A DNA stretch of 64,000 bases, from NCBI GenBank assembly GCA_963783945.1, contig CAWAPS010000002.1, forward strand, positions 434,001-498,000, given 5' to 3'. Origin of the DNA: CAWAPS01 sp963783945 (lineage in GTDB: Bacteria > Actinomycetota > Acidimicrobiia > Acidimicrobiales > Palsa-688). Positions 1 through 8,668 of the stretch are shown piece by piece; the stretch's first letter is position 1; the number at the start of each line of letters is the position of its first letter. The notes under the pieces were generated by a model. The model saw only the letters and a list, made by a program, of their open reading frames with translations. It was not told the origin of the DNA and made no database searches. A program made the position numbers and the translations under genes.

Positions 1-1496
1 ATGTGATGGGACAGGACCCCGCGTACGGCCTCGGTGAAGCCGCAGCCGATAGCTTCGTCGGGCACATCGAAGGGCTCCCACGTCTTGGTCCGTCCGGCCC
101 GGACGTCAGCCAACGCCTTCTCGATGAAATCCAGGGCGGCCGCTGCGGCATAGGCCTGGAAGTATGTGCGGGCCCGGTCGCGTTCTATGGCGTTGGACCA
201 CTGCGGAATCTTCCACTCAAACGTGACCTCGGGCTTGAGGGCGGTCTTCGGCAAGTGGATGACCACGCTGTCGCCGGTCGCCTTCAGGTGTTCGGTGTTC
301 ACCAAAGCCGACAGCGCGGTCGACCACAGCCGGGCGATCGGCCCACCGCCCGTGTCGAGGGCCAAGTGATCAGTGCCGTCGAACCACCGGGGGGACATCA
401 CCCAGCTGTACTTCTCGTCGAAGTCCCGCTTCTGCGGCTGGGGGTTCGTGTGCTGGTTCCACGGGTGGCGGCGGTCCACCGGATTGCCGAGTGGATCACG
501 GGTGACGAACATCTCCTGGTCTTCCCAGTCGTCGTAGTAGGAATGCCCGAGCAGGATGCGGATCCCGAGATTGATCGTCACCAGGTCGTTGGTCACGAGC
601 TTGCCGTCGACCACAACTCCCGGGGTGACCCCCATGGCCCGGCCCCAGTCCGTCATATCGCGATAGTTGAAGTTGCATTTGGCCGGGTCCTGGAAGGCGC
701 CCCAGCATCCGAGCAGGACCCGACGCCGGCCAACCTCCTCATATCCGGGCATGGCCTGATAAATGAAGTCGAACAGATCGTCGTGCATGGGGACGACCCG
801 CTTCATGAACTCGACGTAGCGCATCAGCCGGGCGTAGTAGTCGGTGAACAGCTGGATCGTCGCCGTGGTGCCGACCCCACCCGGGTACAGGGTGGACGGA
901 TGAACGTGGCGGCCCTCCATCAGGCAGAACATCTCCCGGGTGTAGCGGCTCACCTGCAGAGCTTCCCTGTAGAAGTCGCCCGAAAACGGGTTCAGCGAAC
1001 GCATGATGTCACCGATCGTGCGGTAGCCATGGTCGGCGGCATGGGGCGCCTCAGTTTGGTTGGCCTGTTCCAGTACGCCCCGGTTGGTCTCGCCAACCAT
1101 TCTCTCGCAGAAGTCCACCCCGACCAGGTTCTCCTGAAAGATGTTGTGGTCGAACATGTACTCGGCCGCCTCACCCAGGTTCACTATCTGCTCGCCCAGG
1201 GCCGGAGGATGGACCCCATAGGCCATGTTCTGGCAGTAGCAGGAGCACGTCGCGTGGTTGTCCCCGCAGATGCCGCAGATTCGGCTGGTGATGAAGTGGG
1301 CGTCGCGGGGGTCCTTGCCTTTCATGAAGATGCTGTAGCCCCGGAAAATCGACGAGGTGCTGTGGCACTCGGCGACCTTTCCCTTGCCGAAGTCGATCTT
1401 GGTGTAGATGCCGAGGCTGCCGACGATCCGGGTGATCGGGTCCCAGGCCATCTCCACCAGGCCGTTGGCATCGGCGCTCGTTGACTTGGTCGGCAT
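1..1496 (-). CDS. hhyL: Group 1h [NiFe]-hydrogenase large subunit (partial)
   Basis: Catalytic subunit that binds the NiFe(CN)2CO centre and oxidises H2. The reverse-strand frame opens at an ATG five bases after the small-subunit stop, with a GGAGG-type ribosome site inside the end of that gene. It stays open to the left edge, so about 498 codons are visible and the C-terminal L5 cysteine pair is missing. The L1 motif RICGIC is at about residues 72-77, followed by H81. The extra cysteines just after it (CSCYC) fit the actinobacterial-type enzymes. Known members of this group scavenge trace atmospheric H2 during starvation. The family call is firm from motif and partner; the physiological role is inferred from the group. 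Confidence 0.93.
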   Translation of the reverse strand, partial: MPTKSTSADANGLVEMAWDPITRIVGSLGIYTKIDFGKGKVAECHSTSSIFRGYSIFMKGKDPRDAHFITSRICGICGDNHATCSCYCQNMAYGVHPPALGEQIVNLGEAAEYMFDHNIFQENLVGVDFCERMVGETNRGVLEQANQTEAPHAADHGYRTIGDIMRSLNPFSGDFYREALQVSRYTREMFCLMEGRHVHPSTLYPGGVGTTATIQLFTDYYARLMRYVEFMKRVVPMHDDLFDFIYQAMPGYEEVGRRRVLLGCWGAFQDPAKCNFNYRDMTDWGRAMGVTPGVVVDGKLVTNDLVTINLGIRILLGHSYYDDWEDQEMFVTRDPLGNPVDRRHPWNQHTNPQPQKRDFDEKYSWVMSPRWFDGTDHLALDTGGGPIARLWSTALSALVNTEHLKATGDSVVIHLPKTALKPEVTFEWKIPQWSNAIERDRARTYFQAYAAAAALDFIEKALADVRAGRTKTWEPFDVPDEAIGCGFTEAVRGVLSHH

Positions 1497-1501
1497 ATCC
1501 C

Positions 1502-2572
1502 CTACCTCCACTGACCCTTGTAGCCGGTGACCAGCTCCCGACCCGGTGTTCGCCACTTCGGTTCCTCGTCGACGGTCTTCGCCGTGATCTTGCGCAGGCC
1601 GCGGATGGCGGTGCCGTACAACCCGCTGGCCATGGTCGAGATGCGAGCTCCCGGCGGTTCGTCCATGAATGGCATGAACTTGTCGGGAAAGCCCGGCATG
1701 GTGCAGCCGATGCAGATCCCTCCTACGTTGGGGCAGCCGCCCACGCCGTTGACCCAGCCCCGCTTCGGTACATTGCACTTCACCACGGGACCCCAGCAGC
1801 CGAGCTTGACGATGCATTTGGGCGATCCGTACTCGCTGGCGAAGTCACCCTGCTCGTAGTAACCGGCGCGGTCGCAGCCCTCGTGAACAGTGTTGCCGAA
1901 CAGCCACTGCGGCCGTAGCGAATCGTCAAGCGGAATCATCGGAGCCTGACCGGTCGCCTGGTAAAGCAGGTAGAGGATGGTTTCAGAGAGGTTGTCGGGA
2001 TGGGTCGGGCATCCGGGAACGCACACGATGGGGATACCCGCCTTGGACTTCCATCCCCACCCGAGATAGTCCGGCACCCCCATGGCCCCTGTCGGGTTGC
2101 CGGCCATGGCGTGAATCCCCCCGTAACACGCACACGTTCCTGCGGCCAGCACGACCAGAGCCTTGGGGGCCAGGCGATCGAGCCATTCGCTGGTCGTCAT
2201 GGGTTGATCGGTTTCCGGGTTGTTCCCGAAGCCGCACCAGTACCCCTCACTTTTGATGGCTTCATTGGGGATCGAGCCTTCGACGACCAGAACGAACGGT
2301 TCCAGCTCACCCCGATCGGCTTTGAAGAACCACTCGATGAAATCATCAGCGCCGCCAACCGGTCCGCACTCGAAGTCGATCAGAGGCCAGTGGACCGCGA
2401 TCTTGGGGAGGCCGGGAAGACCCCCCAGAGCGATCTCCTCGATGCTCGGTTGGGTCGCGGCCGTCAGCGCTACGGAGTCCCCGTCACAGCTGAGCCCGGC
2501 GTTGATCCAGAGAACGTGGACGACCGTCTCGTCCGGTGGAGCCTCGATAGCCGTCACGGCACCCCTCCCCAT
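1502..2572 (-). CDS. hhyS: Group 1h [NiFe]-hydrogenase small subunit
   Basis: Iron-sulfur subunit that passes electrons away from the NiFe site. It is 356 aa from the outermost start. A GGGGAGGGG stretch just inside the frame suggests the true start may be the GTG at 2557 (residue 6). Near the N-terminus the proximal-cluster motif reads C29-x-x-D32, with Asp where most hydrogenases have Cys; this is the 3Cys/1Asp signature of the oxygen-tolerant actinobacterial hydrogenases. Further cluster cysteines are seen in GTCAC, VPGCPTHP and the CPNVGGICIGC region. There is no twin-arginine leader, as expected for this group. Transcribed first in the hhyS-hhyL order and divergent from the PadR-YceI gene. 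Confidence 0.93.
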   Translation of the reverse strand: MGRGAVTAIEAPPDETVVHVLWINAGLSCDGDSVALTAATQPSIEEIALGGLPGLPKIAVHWPLIDFECGPVGGADDFIEWFFKADRGELEPFVLVVEGSIPNEAIKSEGYWCGFGNNPETDQPMTTSEWLDRLAPKALVVLAAGTCACYGGIHAMAGNPTGAMGVPDYLGWGWKSKAGIPIVCVPGCPTHPDNLSETILYLLYQATGQAPMIPLDDSLRPQWLFGNTVHEGCDRAGYYEQGDFASEYGSPKCIVKLGCWGPVVKCNVPKRGWVNGVGGCPNVGGICIGCTMPGFPDKFMPFMDEPPGARISTMASGLYGTAIRGLRKITAKTVDEEPKWRTPGRELVTGYKGQWR

Positions 2573-2748
2573 CGTCGGATCCGCGCTCGTCGGCGCGACT
2601 CCTCTCGTGATACACCGTTCGGACCTGCGGGTAAATGAGTGTCTTTTGCACCGTGCGCCGGGGGGCGTTGACAGAGCAGCCGCGACGGGCTAAGACGGGC
2701 GCCACCGTGGAACACCGCTCGCTCCGGCCGGCGACGCCCGCCGAGAGT

Positions 2749-3861
2749 ATGTCGCGCTTCGAGCTTGCCCCTCCCCGCCGGTTCATTCTGCCTGCCATCC
2801 TCCTGCTGCTTTCCGAACAACCTGGCTACGGTTACGCGCTCGCACCCCGCCTGCAAGAGCTGCGCTTCGGGCCCGTCGACCGCCCAGCTATCTACCGGGC
2901 TCTGGCCCAGTTGGAAGCGGACGGTCTGGTCGAGGGGGCGGCCGAAGCCGGCTCGGCCCGTCAGGCACGCCGCGTCTACCGAGTGACCGCTCTCGGTGAG
3001 AGAGTGCTCCGGGTCTGGATGGGAGTGATCAAGGAGGAGCACGACCAGCTCGAACATGTCCTTCGCCGCTACCAGGCGACGGGCACCGCCGACGCCGTGC
3101 TGGCCGAAGTCGAAGGGGGGTGGGCCGGCGCCCTCGGATACGGATGGTCGCCGGTCTCCTCGACCTCGGCCGCCCGCCCCCGGTTACGCCCCCTGGCACC
3201 CGATCACGCCCTTGACGGGGATGCCGACTTGTCCGGGATGAGGTGGACCGAGGTGGCAGTCGAAACGCCACGATGGGGGGCGGAGACCGGGGCGGATGGC
3301 TCGCTGGATTCGCCACCAACCCTCGGGGTCCCGTCGGCCCGGCTTTCCCGTTTCCTCCTGGTACCCGACCGGTCGGTGATCCTCATTGAGGTTCGCTCGA
3401 CGGTCGGGCCACTCAGCTTCGGTTCGATCGGCGTGACCGGCTCCATCGAAGCGGCCCTGAGCGATGGGGTCGTGGACCACTCGGTGTCGCCTTCTGCCCA
3501 TATCCGAATAGACGTCTCCGGGCTTCGGTCCGGCAATCGCCTATATGACGCGGAACTTCGGCGACGGATCGACGCCGACCGCTTTCCCACCGCAACGGTG
3601 GAGCTTCGAGAGTGCGGCCACCCGACGCCAGGGAGTCGCTACCGCCTGGCAGGCGAGTTGACGTTCCACGGCGTCACCCGGCCGGCCACCGGCACGGTCA
3701 GGGTCGAGGCGGTAGCGGACGGCCGGTTGGTGATCACCGGAGAGCAGGCGTTCGATATTCGGGACTTCGCCATCCCCTCACCCACCGTGCTGATGCTGCG
3801 GATCTATCCGGACGTACGGGTCCGGCTCCACGCCGAGGCCGATATGGAGGACGCTACGTGA
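2749..3861 (+). CDS. PadR-type regulator fused to a YceI-like domain
   Basis: The frame is open from 2635, but the ATG at 2749 (MSRFELAPP) puts the protein directly at the PadR domain, giving 370 aa. Residues ~10-100 are a PadR winged helix (LSEQPGYGYAL, IYRALAQLEADGLVEG, RRVYRVTALG). After a ~60-residue linker, residues ~190-365 resemble a YceI lipid-binding beta-barrel (RSTVGPLSFGSIG, LTFHGVTRPATG, FDIRDFAIPSP). No signal peptide is present, so the YceI part should be cytoplasmic, unlike classical periplasmic YceI. Head-to-head with the hydrogenase operon, which suggests it senses a hydrophobic ligand such as a quinone and controls that operon (inference). Confidence 0.82.
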   Translation: MSRFELAPPRRFILPAILLLLSEQPGYGYALAPRLQELRFGPVDRPAIYRALAQLEADGLVEGAAEAGSARQARRVYRVTALGERVLRVWMGVIKEEHDQLEHVLRRYQATGTADAVLAEVEGGWAGALGYGWSPVSSTSAARPRLRPLAPDHALDGDADLSGMRWTEVAVETPRWGAETGADGSLDSPPTLGVPSARLSRFLLVPDRSVILIEVRSTVGPLSFGSIGVTGSIEAALSDGVVDHSVSPSAHIRIDVSGLRSGNRLYDAELRRRIDADRFPTATVELRECGHPTPGSRYRLAGELTFHGVTRPATGTVRVEAVADGRLVITGEQAFDIRDFAIPSPTVLMLRIYPDVRVRLHAEADMEDAT

Positions 3862-4112
3862 AGATCGCATTTGCACTCGCAGTCGGCTACCTCCTCGGGG
3901 CCAAGACCGGCGGCAAGGATCTCGACCAGCTCACGGAGTCACTCAAGGCCCTGTGCGAAACCGACGAGTTTGCTGATGTCGTGGCGGCCGCCCGGTCGCA
4001 ACTCGGCACCACACTGCGTGAACTGGCCGGCATCATCGACGGGGGCCGCGGCCGGCCCGAGGCCAGCGGAGACCTGGTGGCCAAGGTCAAGAATCTGGTC
4101 GGACACGAGTGA
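3858..4112 (+). CDS. Small membrane-anchored protein
   Basis: The GTG start overlaps the stop of the PadR-YceI gene (GTGA), so the two are probably translationally coupled. The 84-aa product begins with a short hydrophobic stretch (residues ~2-14, IAFALAVGYLLGA). A charged, probably helical remainder includes a DLDQLTESLKAL amphipathic segment. No family recognised. The coupling suggests a partner or membrane tether for the regulator. Its 3' end overlaps the convergent PAS gene by 26 bases. Confidence 0.65.
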   Translation: MKIAFALAVGYLLGAKTGGKDLDQLTESLKALCETDEFADVVAAARSQLGTTLRELAGIIDGGRGRPEASGDLVAKVKNLVGHE

Positions 4113-4920
4113 TCCTCTGCCCGATACCTCGCAGCCCGATCACCGTGCCGGCTGAGCCGACAGTCGGCTGACCCCGCACCACGACCCGGTCCAAATCACC
4201 GACGGGCTGGCCGGTGGTCACGCGGTACTCCTCCTCGAGCGGCCGCCGGGACTTCGCCGATGCCTCCATCGCCGCCTGCAACCGGGCCCGGTCCTCGGGA
4301 TGGACCAGGTCGAGATAGGCCTGCAGGGTGCCACCGAATTCGAGCGGGTCGACGCCGTGGATGCGATGAAACTCGATGCTCCACTGCACCACACCGGTAC
4401 GGACGTCCCAGAGCCAGCTGCCGATGTGCGCCAGCGCCTCGCCCTCGCGTTGGCGCACCTCTACTTCGGCCAGGGTGGCCTGGGCCAGGCGCTGCTCTGT
4501 GACGTCCCGGACCACCACCACGACTCCGGCGAAGGCACCACTAGTGGTGGCTAGGGGGCACACCGACAGGGAGACCGGCACGGGCATGCCGTCCGTACGC
4601 AGGACCTCGCTCTCGAAGTGCAGTATGCGGTCCCCCGACAGGGCACTGGACACCAAGGCGTCCAGGTCGCGGCGCACGTGGCTGGCGAAGAGGAGGGGTA
4701 GCGCCTGCCCGAGCGCGTACGACGCCGGGCATCCGAACAGCCGCTCGGCCGTGGCGCTCCAGGTGGTGGTGCGGGCATCCCGGTCGCAGACCAGGATGGC
4801 ATCGTCGCAGGTGTCGATGATGGCCCCGACGACGTCCTCAAGGGCGACGTCGGAAAGGCTGGACGTTTTTCCCGGCACGGCGGGGGCAGCGCCCGAAGAT
4901 GTTTTCTCGCTTGCCCTCAT
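4087..4920 (-). CDS. Tandem PAS-domain protein
   Basis: Cytoplasmic sensor without a visible output domain. The ATG at 4920 (MRASEKTSS) has a GGATGGTGGG site upstream; the frame extends to 5001, but that part looks non-coding. The first PAS domain (about residues 25-145) starts DVVGAIIDTCDDAILVCDRDA and ends VVVVRDVTEQRLAQ. A short coiled segment links it to a second PAS/PAC of PAS_3 type (GSWLWDVRTGVVQWS, LVHPEDRARL). The second PAC ends shortly before the C-terminus, so no kinase, GGDEF or SpoIIE domain follows. It may act through a partner protein, or the gene may be a truncated sensor. Confidence 0.8.
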   Translation of the reverse strand: MRASEKTSSGAAPAVPGKTSSLSDVALEDVVGAIIDTCDDAILVCDRDARTTTWSATAERLFGCPASYALGQALPLLFASHVRRDLDALVSSALSGDRILHFESEVLRTDGMPVPVSLSVCPLATTSGAFAGVVVVVRDVTEQRLAQATLAEVEVRQREGEALAHIGSWLWDVRTGVVQWSIEFHRIHGVDPLEFGGTLQAYLDLVHPEDRARLQAAMEASAKSRRPLEEEYRVTTGQPVGDLDRVVVRGQPTVGSAGTVIGLRGIGQRITRVRPDS

Positions 4921-5020
4921 CGACCCACCATCCTTGCCGTCCGGCGGCCGGTTGTGAAGGCCGTCTAGCGCCGGCGGGCCCAGTTCTGCGCCTGGACCCA
5001 CCCGTGCGCCGGCCGGATTG

Positions 5021-5509
5021 CTACCCGGGAAGGGACGCCTCGACCGCCGCGACCACCTCGTCAGACTCCGGGGTGACCGGTGGGCGGAACCGGGCTACCA
5101 CCGCGCCGTCCGGGCCCACGAGGAACTTCTCGAAGTTCCACTGGATGTCGCCCGCCTCTCCCGAGGCATCGGCGTGAGAGGTGAGCTCCTGGAAAAGGGG
5201 ATGCTGGTGAGCCCCGTTGACATCGACCTTCTCGGTCAGGGGGAATGTGACCCCATAGGTCGTCGAGCAGAACGTGGCGATCTCATCCGCGCTTCCCGGC
5301 TCCTGGCCGGCGAACTGGTTGCACGGGACTCCAAGAACGGTGAAACCGCGGTCCTTGAAGCGCTCGTGCAGAGACTCGAGCTCGGTGTACTGCGGGGTGA
5401 GGCCGCATTTCGACGCTACGTTGACCACCAGCGTGGTCTTGCCCTTGAACTGCGACGTGTCGAGTGGGCTGCCGTCAATAGCCGAGATGGAAGTGTCATA
5501 TAGAGCCAT
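5021..5509 (-). CDS. Glutathione peroxidase-family thiol peroxidase
   Basis: A 162-aa protein of the GPx/BsaA family that reduces H2O2 or organic hydroperoxides. Signature blocks are present in order: VNVASKCGLTPQY with the peroxidatic Cys at ~35, LGVPCNQFAGQEPG, and WNFEKFLVGPDG. The active site is Cys, not Sec. Bacterial members usually take electrons from thioredoxin. It is complete, with full family length, and sits alone between the PAS and winged-helix genes. Confidence 0.93.
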   Translation of the reverse strand: MALYDTSISAIDGSPLDTSQFKGKTTLVVNVASKCGLTPQYTELESLHERFKDRGFTVLGVPCNQFAGQEPGSADEIATFCSTTYGVTFPLTEKVDVNGAHQHPLFQELTSHADASGEAGDIQWNFEKFLVGPDGAVVARFRPPVTPESDEVVAAVEASLPG

Positions 5510-5631
5510 GGTTCCAGCAACTTAGCAACAAAGCTCTGTATTCCGTTCCTCCGGTTGACCCCGCAGCTCACGGGCTACAGCCGTCGTCGACTCCTATCCG
5601 GGGGCGCGGGGCCGCCAGCCCCGGGACGCTG

Positions 5632-6741
5632 TCATTGGGGCGTCGCCAGTCGGACGTCATGCTCTGATCTCTCCGACGCGGCGAAGGCCAACAGTTTGTG
5701 CCCCTCGGCGACCACTTCGTCCGCTGCTCGTTTCGCCAGCCGGTCGAACGGCGCGATGTTGAGAGTGGCCGCGTCTTGTTTACCTTCGATCCTCCACGTA
5801 CCGCGGAAGGAGCCGTCGACCAGGAGATTGCCCATCGCCGCGCCGTTTCCCGCGGGCCGTATCAGATGATGGCCGTCAGGATTGATCCGGGAACGATCGG
5901 CGTGAGACAGCAGGACGTTGTCGTATTCCGGCAGAAACCTGGGGGGAGCCGGAGTGTCGGCGTCGCAGATGGTGCCTTCGGAGCCATCGAGGAGTTCCCG
6001 GCCGTGTTCGTCCCGGTAGGACCGAAGGCGGGGACGGATGCGATCGACGACTTCGGCCAGCCCCGCCATACGCGACCATGTCCTCATGTCGGCGAGGCTC
6101 GCCGGGCCGTACCCGCCCAGATAGCGAAGCACGAGGTCCTCGGGAGTCACAGTCGGGAGGTCGGGTTCGGCACCCAGCCAGCTGTCGATGGTGCTCCACG
6201 CCACCGGCCCCGTGGTTTTCCAGAGGCCTCGGGGCGGGACTTGCACGGCCGGCACCAGATAGGTGGCAGCGGTGGCAAGCGAGCCGGGATCTCGATCGGG
6301 CCAGCGTTCAGACAGCGCCCGGCCTAGCTCGGGACGGGTCAGGGCCTGCTCCGCCATGAGACTCCGGGCCGCGGCAACCAGGGCCTCCATATCCACCCCC
6401 ACCAGGTTCCGGGCGAAATCGGTAGCCCCCAGGCTACGGGCGATCATTGGCTGCAGCACCGTCCTCAGCATGCGGCAGTCCTGCGCCGTGACCAGGTGGA
6501 TCGTGACCCGCATCACATGAGTCCGGACGATCCGTCTGTTCGCCAGAAGCCCAGACAGGTCGCCAGCATTGAAGCCGGCCACCCGATCCCACAGTCCCAC
6601 GTAGGGAGCGAGAGGGGCTTGGGCCTGCATCCCCACCAGATGTTCGAGGGCTTCGCCGATCCCGATCGGATGGCGCCGAAGCAGCAACTGCCGCTCCAAC
6701 AACGTCCGGTTGAGGACGCGCCGGCCGAGTCGGGTAGTCAC
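5632..6741 (-). CDS. Winged-helix DNA-binding protein (YcaQ/DUF1006-like)
   Basis: A 369-aa protein of the HTH_42 family. It starts with the typical RRVLNRTLLERQLLL, has GMQAQAPLAPYVGLWDRV near residue 40 and the RRIVRTHVMRVTIHLV block. The C-terminal half carries PRFLPEYDNVLLSHADRSR and a VDGSFRGTWR strand. Related proteins (YcaQ/AlkX) are DNA glycosylases that unhook interstrand crosslinks, but the actinobacterial branch is mostly uncharacterised. Full length, no obvious partner. Confidence 0.85.
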   Translation of the reverse strand: MTTRLGRRVLNRTLLERQLLLRRHPIGIGEALEHLVGMQAQAPLAPYVGLWDRVAGFNAGDLSGLLANRRIVRTHVMRVTIHLVTAQDCRMLRTVLQPMIARSLGATDFARNLVGVDMEALVAAARSLMAEQALTRPELGRALSERWPDRDPGSLATAATYLVPAVQVPPRGLWKTTGPVAWSTIDSWLGAEPDLPTVTPEDLVLRYLGGYGPASLADMRTWSRMAGLAEVVDRIRPRLRSYRDEHGRELLDGSEGTICDADTPAPPRFLPEYDNVLLSHADRSRINPDGHHLIRPAGNGAAMGNLLVDGSFRGTWRIEGKQDAATLNIAPFDRLAKRAADEVVAEGHKLLAFAASERSEHDVRLATPQ

Positions 6742-6913
6742 ACCTACTCGATGCCTTGTCGGGCCCGTACCGGTGCTTGGCCGGTCAGCGTCGACGATCC
6801 CTCAGTTAGCTTGGGCGACGGCTCGGGCCCAGAGGCTCCGCTCGCCGGTCGGAATTGCCCGCTCATAGCATCCTCCGTCTGCTTCCTGCCGGCGTCGACA
6901 CCTAGCGCTCGAT

Positions 6914-7264
6914 TCAGCCGTCGATAGTGGCTCGAAGGGCGGCCAGGCGAGCCCGGTCGAGTGAGTACCAGACCCATTTGCCCCTACGATCGCCGTGGAC
7001 CAGCCCGGCGTCACCGAGGATTTTCAGATGGTGGGAGATGGTGGGCTGGCTCTTGCCCAGCGGGGCCACGAAGTCGCACACGCACACTTCACCCTCGGGG
7101 GCGGCGGCCAAAATGCTCAATACCCGGAGCCTCACGGGGTCACCCAGGGCGGCAAAGCCTTTGGCCAGGTCGATGGCCTCATCGGGGGCGAGAGGAGCGG
7201 CAAGTACCGACGGACAACATGCCGTTGTCTCCGCCACCTCGATCGTCGCACCTCGATTGGCCAT
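6914..7264 (-). CDS. arsR: ArsR/SmtB-family arsenic-responsive repressor
   Basis: The ATG at 7264 (MANRGATIEV) is preceded by GGGAGATGTTCAC; the frame extends to 7315 but has no better start. The 116-aa protein has a winged helix with LGDPVRLRVLSIL, then a metal-binding-type CVCDF in the recognition-helix region and QPTISHHLKIL. An extra ACCPS near the N-terminus adds vicinal thiols. ArsR repressors release DNA on binding As(III) or methylarsenite. Divergent from arsI, with a palindromic candidate operator in between. Confidence 0.92.
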   Translation of the reverse strand: MANRGATIEVAETTACCPSVLAAPLAPDEAIDLAKGFAALGDPVRLRVLSILAAAPEGEVCVCDFVAPLGKSQPTISHHLKILGDAGLVHGDRRGKWVWYSLDRARLAALRATIDG

Positions 7265-7285
7265 GTGAACATCTCCCATTGACAA

Positions 7286-7304
7286 ATGTCGATGCATCGG
7301 ACAT
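7286..7304. promoter_or_regulatory. Candidate ArsR operator
   Basis: In the 82-base divergent region between arsR and arsI, ATGTC (7286-7290) and GACAT (7300-7304) form a perfect inverted repeat around the near-palindromic core GATGCATCG. A second short palindrome, CATCGATG, lies at 7313-7320. Its position covers both promoters, as expected for an autoregulated arsenic operon. Assignment is by position and symmetry only. Confidence 0.5.
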
Positions 7305-7346
7305 CCTGGATACATCGATGAACGTGAATGTTAGCGGGAGGATGGG

Positions 7347-7817
7347 GTGTCGCGAGTACAGCTGGCCCTGAACGTGGCCGACATTGACCGGGCAGTCGAG
7401 TTCTATTCCAGGTTGTTCGCGGCCGAACCGGCCAAACGGCGGCCCGGCTACGCCAACTTTGCCATCACCGACCCGCCGCTCAAGCTGGTCCTGATCGAGA
7501 ACCCCGACGGCCGAGGTCAGGGCCCGGCCGGGGCGCTCAACCATCTCGGAGTGGAGGTAGAGACCCCCGAGCAAGTTCAGGCCGCCACCGCCCGCCTGGC
7601 CCTGGAAGGCCTCGGCCCGGAGGGGCAAGAGGCGACCACCTGCTGCTACGCCCGGCAGGACAAGGCGTGGGTCGACGACCCGGACGGGGCGGCGTGGGAG
7701 GTGTACACCGTGCTGGCCGACGCCCCCGACCAGGACAGTTTGGGCTGCTCGACCGAGTTCTGCCAACCCGAGCCGGTTGCCGTCAGCGTCGTCGGCTCGG
7801 GCCGCCGCTGCTGCTGA
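7347..7817 (+). CDS. arsI: ArsI/CadI-family VOC protein (C-As lyase type)
   Basis: A 156-aa vicinal-oxygen-chelate protein. It begins with SRVQLALNVADIDRAVEFY, carries LNHLGVEVET in the second half, and has the paired cysteines of ArsI in TTCCYARQDKAW (about residues 97-98). Known ArsI enzymes are Fe(II)-dependent dioxygenases that demethylate trivalent methylarsenicals; CadI homologues are annotated for cadmium. The tail ends in a Cys-rich GRRCC. Starts at GTG after GCGGGAGGAT. First gene of the arsenic operon; the ArsR context favours an arsenic role. Confidence 0.9.
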   Translation: MSRVQLALNVADIDRAVEFYSRLFAAEPAKRRPGYANFAITDPPLKLVLIENPDGRGQGPAGALNHLGVEVETPEQVQAATARLALEGLGPEGQEATTCCYARQDKAWVDDPDGAAWEVYTVLADAPDQDSLGCSTEFCQPEPVAVSVVGSGRRCC

Positions 7818-7830
7818 GGGCTGGTCCGAG

Positions 7831-8652
7831 GTGCCGGGCAAGGAACTGGGCCGCCGGCTGCTGGCCGAGTGGCTGGGCAGTGGACTGCTGGCCGCGGTGG
7901 TGATCGGATCGGGGATCGCCGCCCAGGAGCTGTCGCCGGGAAACGTCGGGTTGCAGTTGTTCGAGAACGCGGCGGCTACTGCGGCAGGTTTGTACGCCCT
8001 GATATTGATGTTCGGGCCCGTCTCGGGCGCCCACTTCAATCCGGTCGTGTCGTTCGTCGACGCCGGCCTGGGCGGAATCAGGTGGCGGACCGCGCTGCTG
8101 TACCTGCCGGCCCAGGTCGCCGGGTGCGTGTCCGGAGCGGTACTGGCCAACCTGATGTTCTCCCAGCCGGCGGTGACGATATCCAATCATCACCGGGCCA
8201 CCGCCGCCCATTTCCTCTCCGAGATCGTGGCCACCGCCGGGCTCATCCTGGTGATCTTCGCGTTGGCACGGACGGGGCGGCTCGCCACCGTGCCCGCCGC
8301 GGTAGGCGCCTACATCGGTGCCGCCTATTTCTTCACCAGCTCGACCAGTTTCGCCAATCCCGCCATCACGGTCGGAAGGATGTTTTCCAACACTTTCGCC
8401 GGCATCGCCCCCACCTCGGCCCCGTCTTTTGTCGCCGCTCAGGTGGTCGGTGGGGTCGTGGCGTTCGGGTTCATCAAGCTGCTCTACCCCGCGCTCACCC
8501 CGGCTGAGGCCTCCCAGGTGGTCGTTCCCCAAATCGACCCCGACAACCAGGCCCACGCCATCCGAACGGCCGGCAGCGTCACTGCTGTCCCGCCGCTCGA
8601 TTCTCAGTCCCGCGTCTCCTCTGCCCCCCCCACCGCCAAGCACGAGAATTAA
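7831..8652 (+). CDS. MIP-family channel (aquaglyceroporin/AqpS-like)
   Basis: About 273 aa from the GTG at 7831, 13 bases after the arsI stop with an AGGG ribosome site; the frame is open from 7777 but that would overlap arsI. Six hydrophobic segments are visible. The two MIP half-helix boxes are HFNPV (first, with Val replacing Ala) and FANPAITVGR (second). In some bacteria an AqpS channel replaces ArsB and lets As(III) leave the cell; here the position after ArsI fits export of the As(III) released by demethylation (inference). The C-terminal ~45 residues are hydrophilic. Confidence 0.87.
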   Translation: MPGKELGRRLLAEWLGSGLLAAVVIGSGIAAQELSPGNVGLQLFENAAATAAGLYALILMFGPVSGAHFNPVVSFVDAGLGGIRWRTALLYLPAQVAGCVSGAVLANLMFSQPAVTISNHHRATAAHFLSEIVATAGLILVIFALARTGRLATVPAAVGAYIGAAYFFTSSTSFANPAITVGRMFSNTFAGIAPTSAPSFVAAQVVGGVVAFGFIKLLYPALTPAEASQVVVPQIDPDNQAHAIRTAGSVTAVPPLDSQSRVSSAPPTAKHEN

Positions 8653-8668
8653 ACAGGAGGTACCCGCC

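Noticed and set aside
3..1484. Long forward open frame antisense to hhyL (493 codons)
   Set aside because: The reverse strand carries unmistakable hydrogenase motifs; the forward frame is a shadow created by GC-biased third positions.
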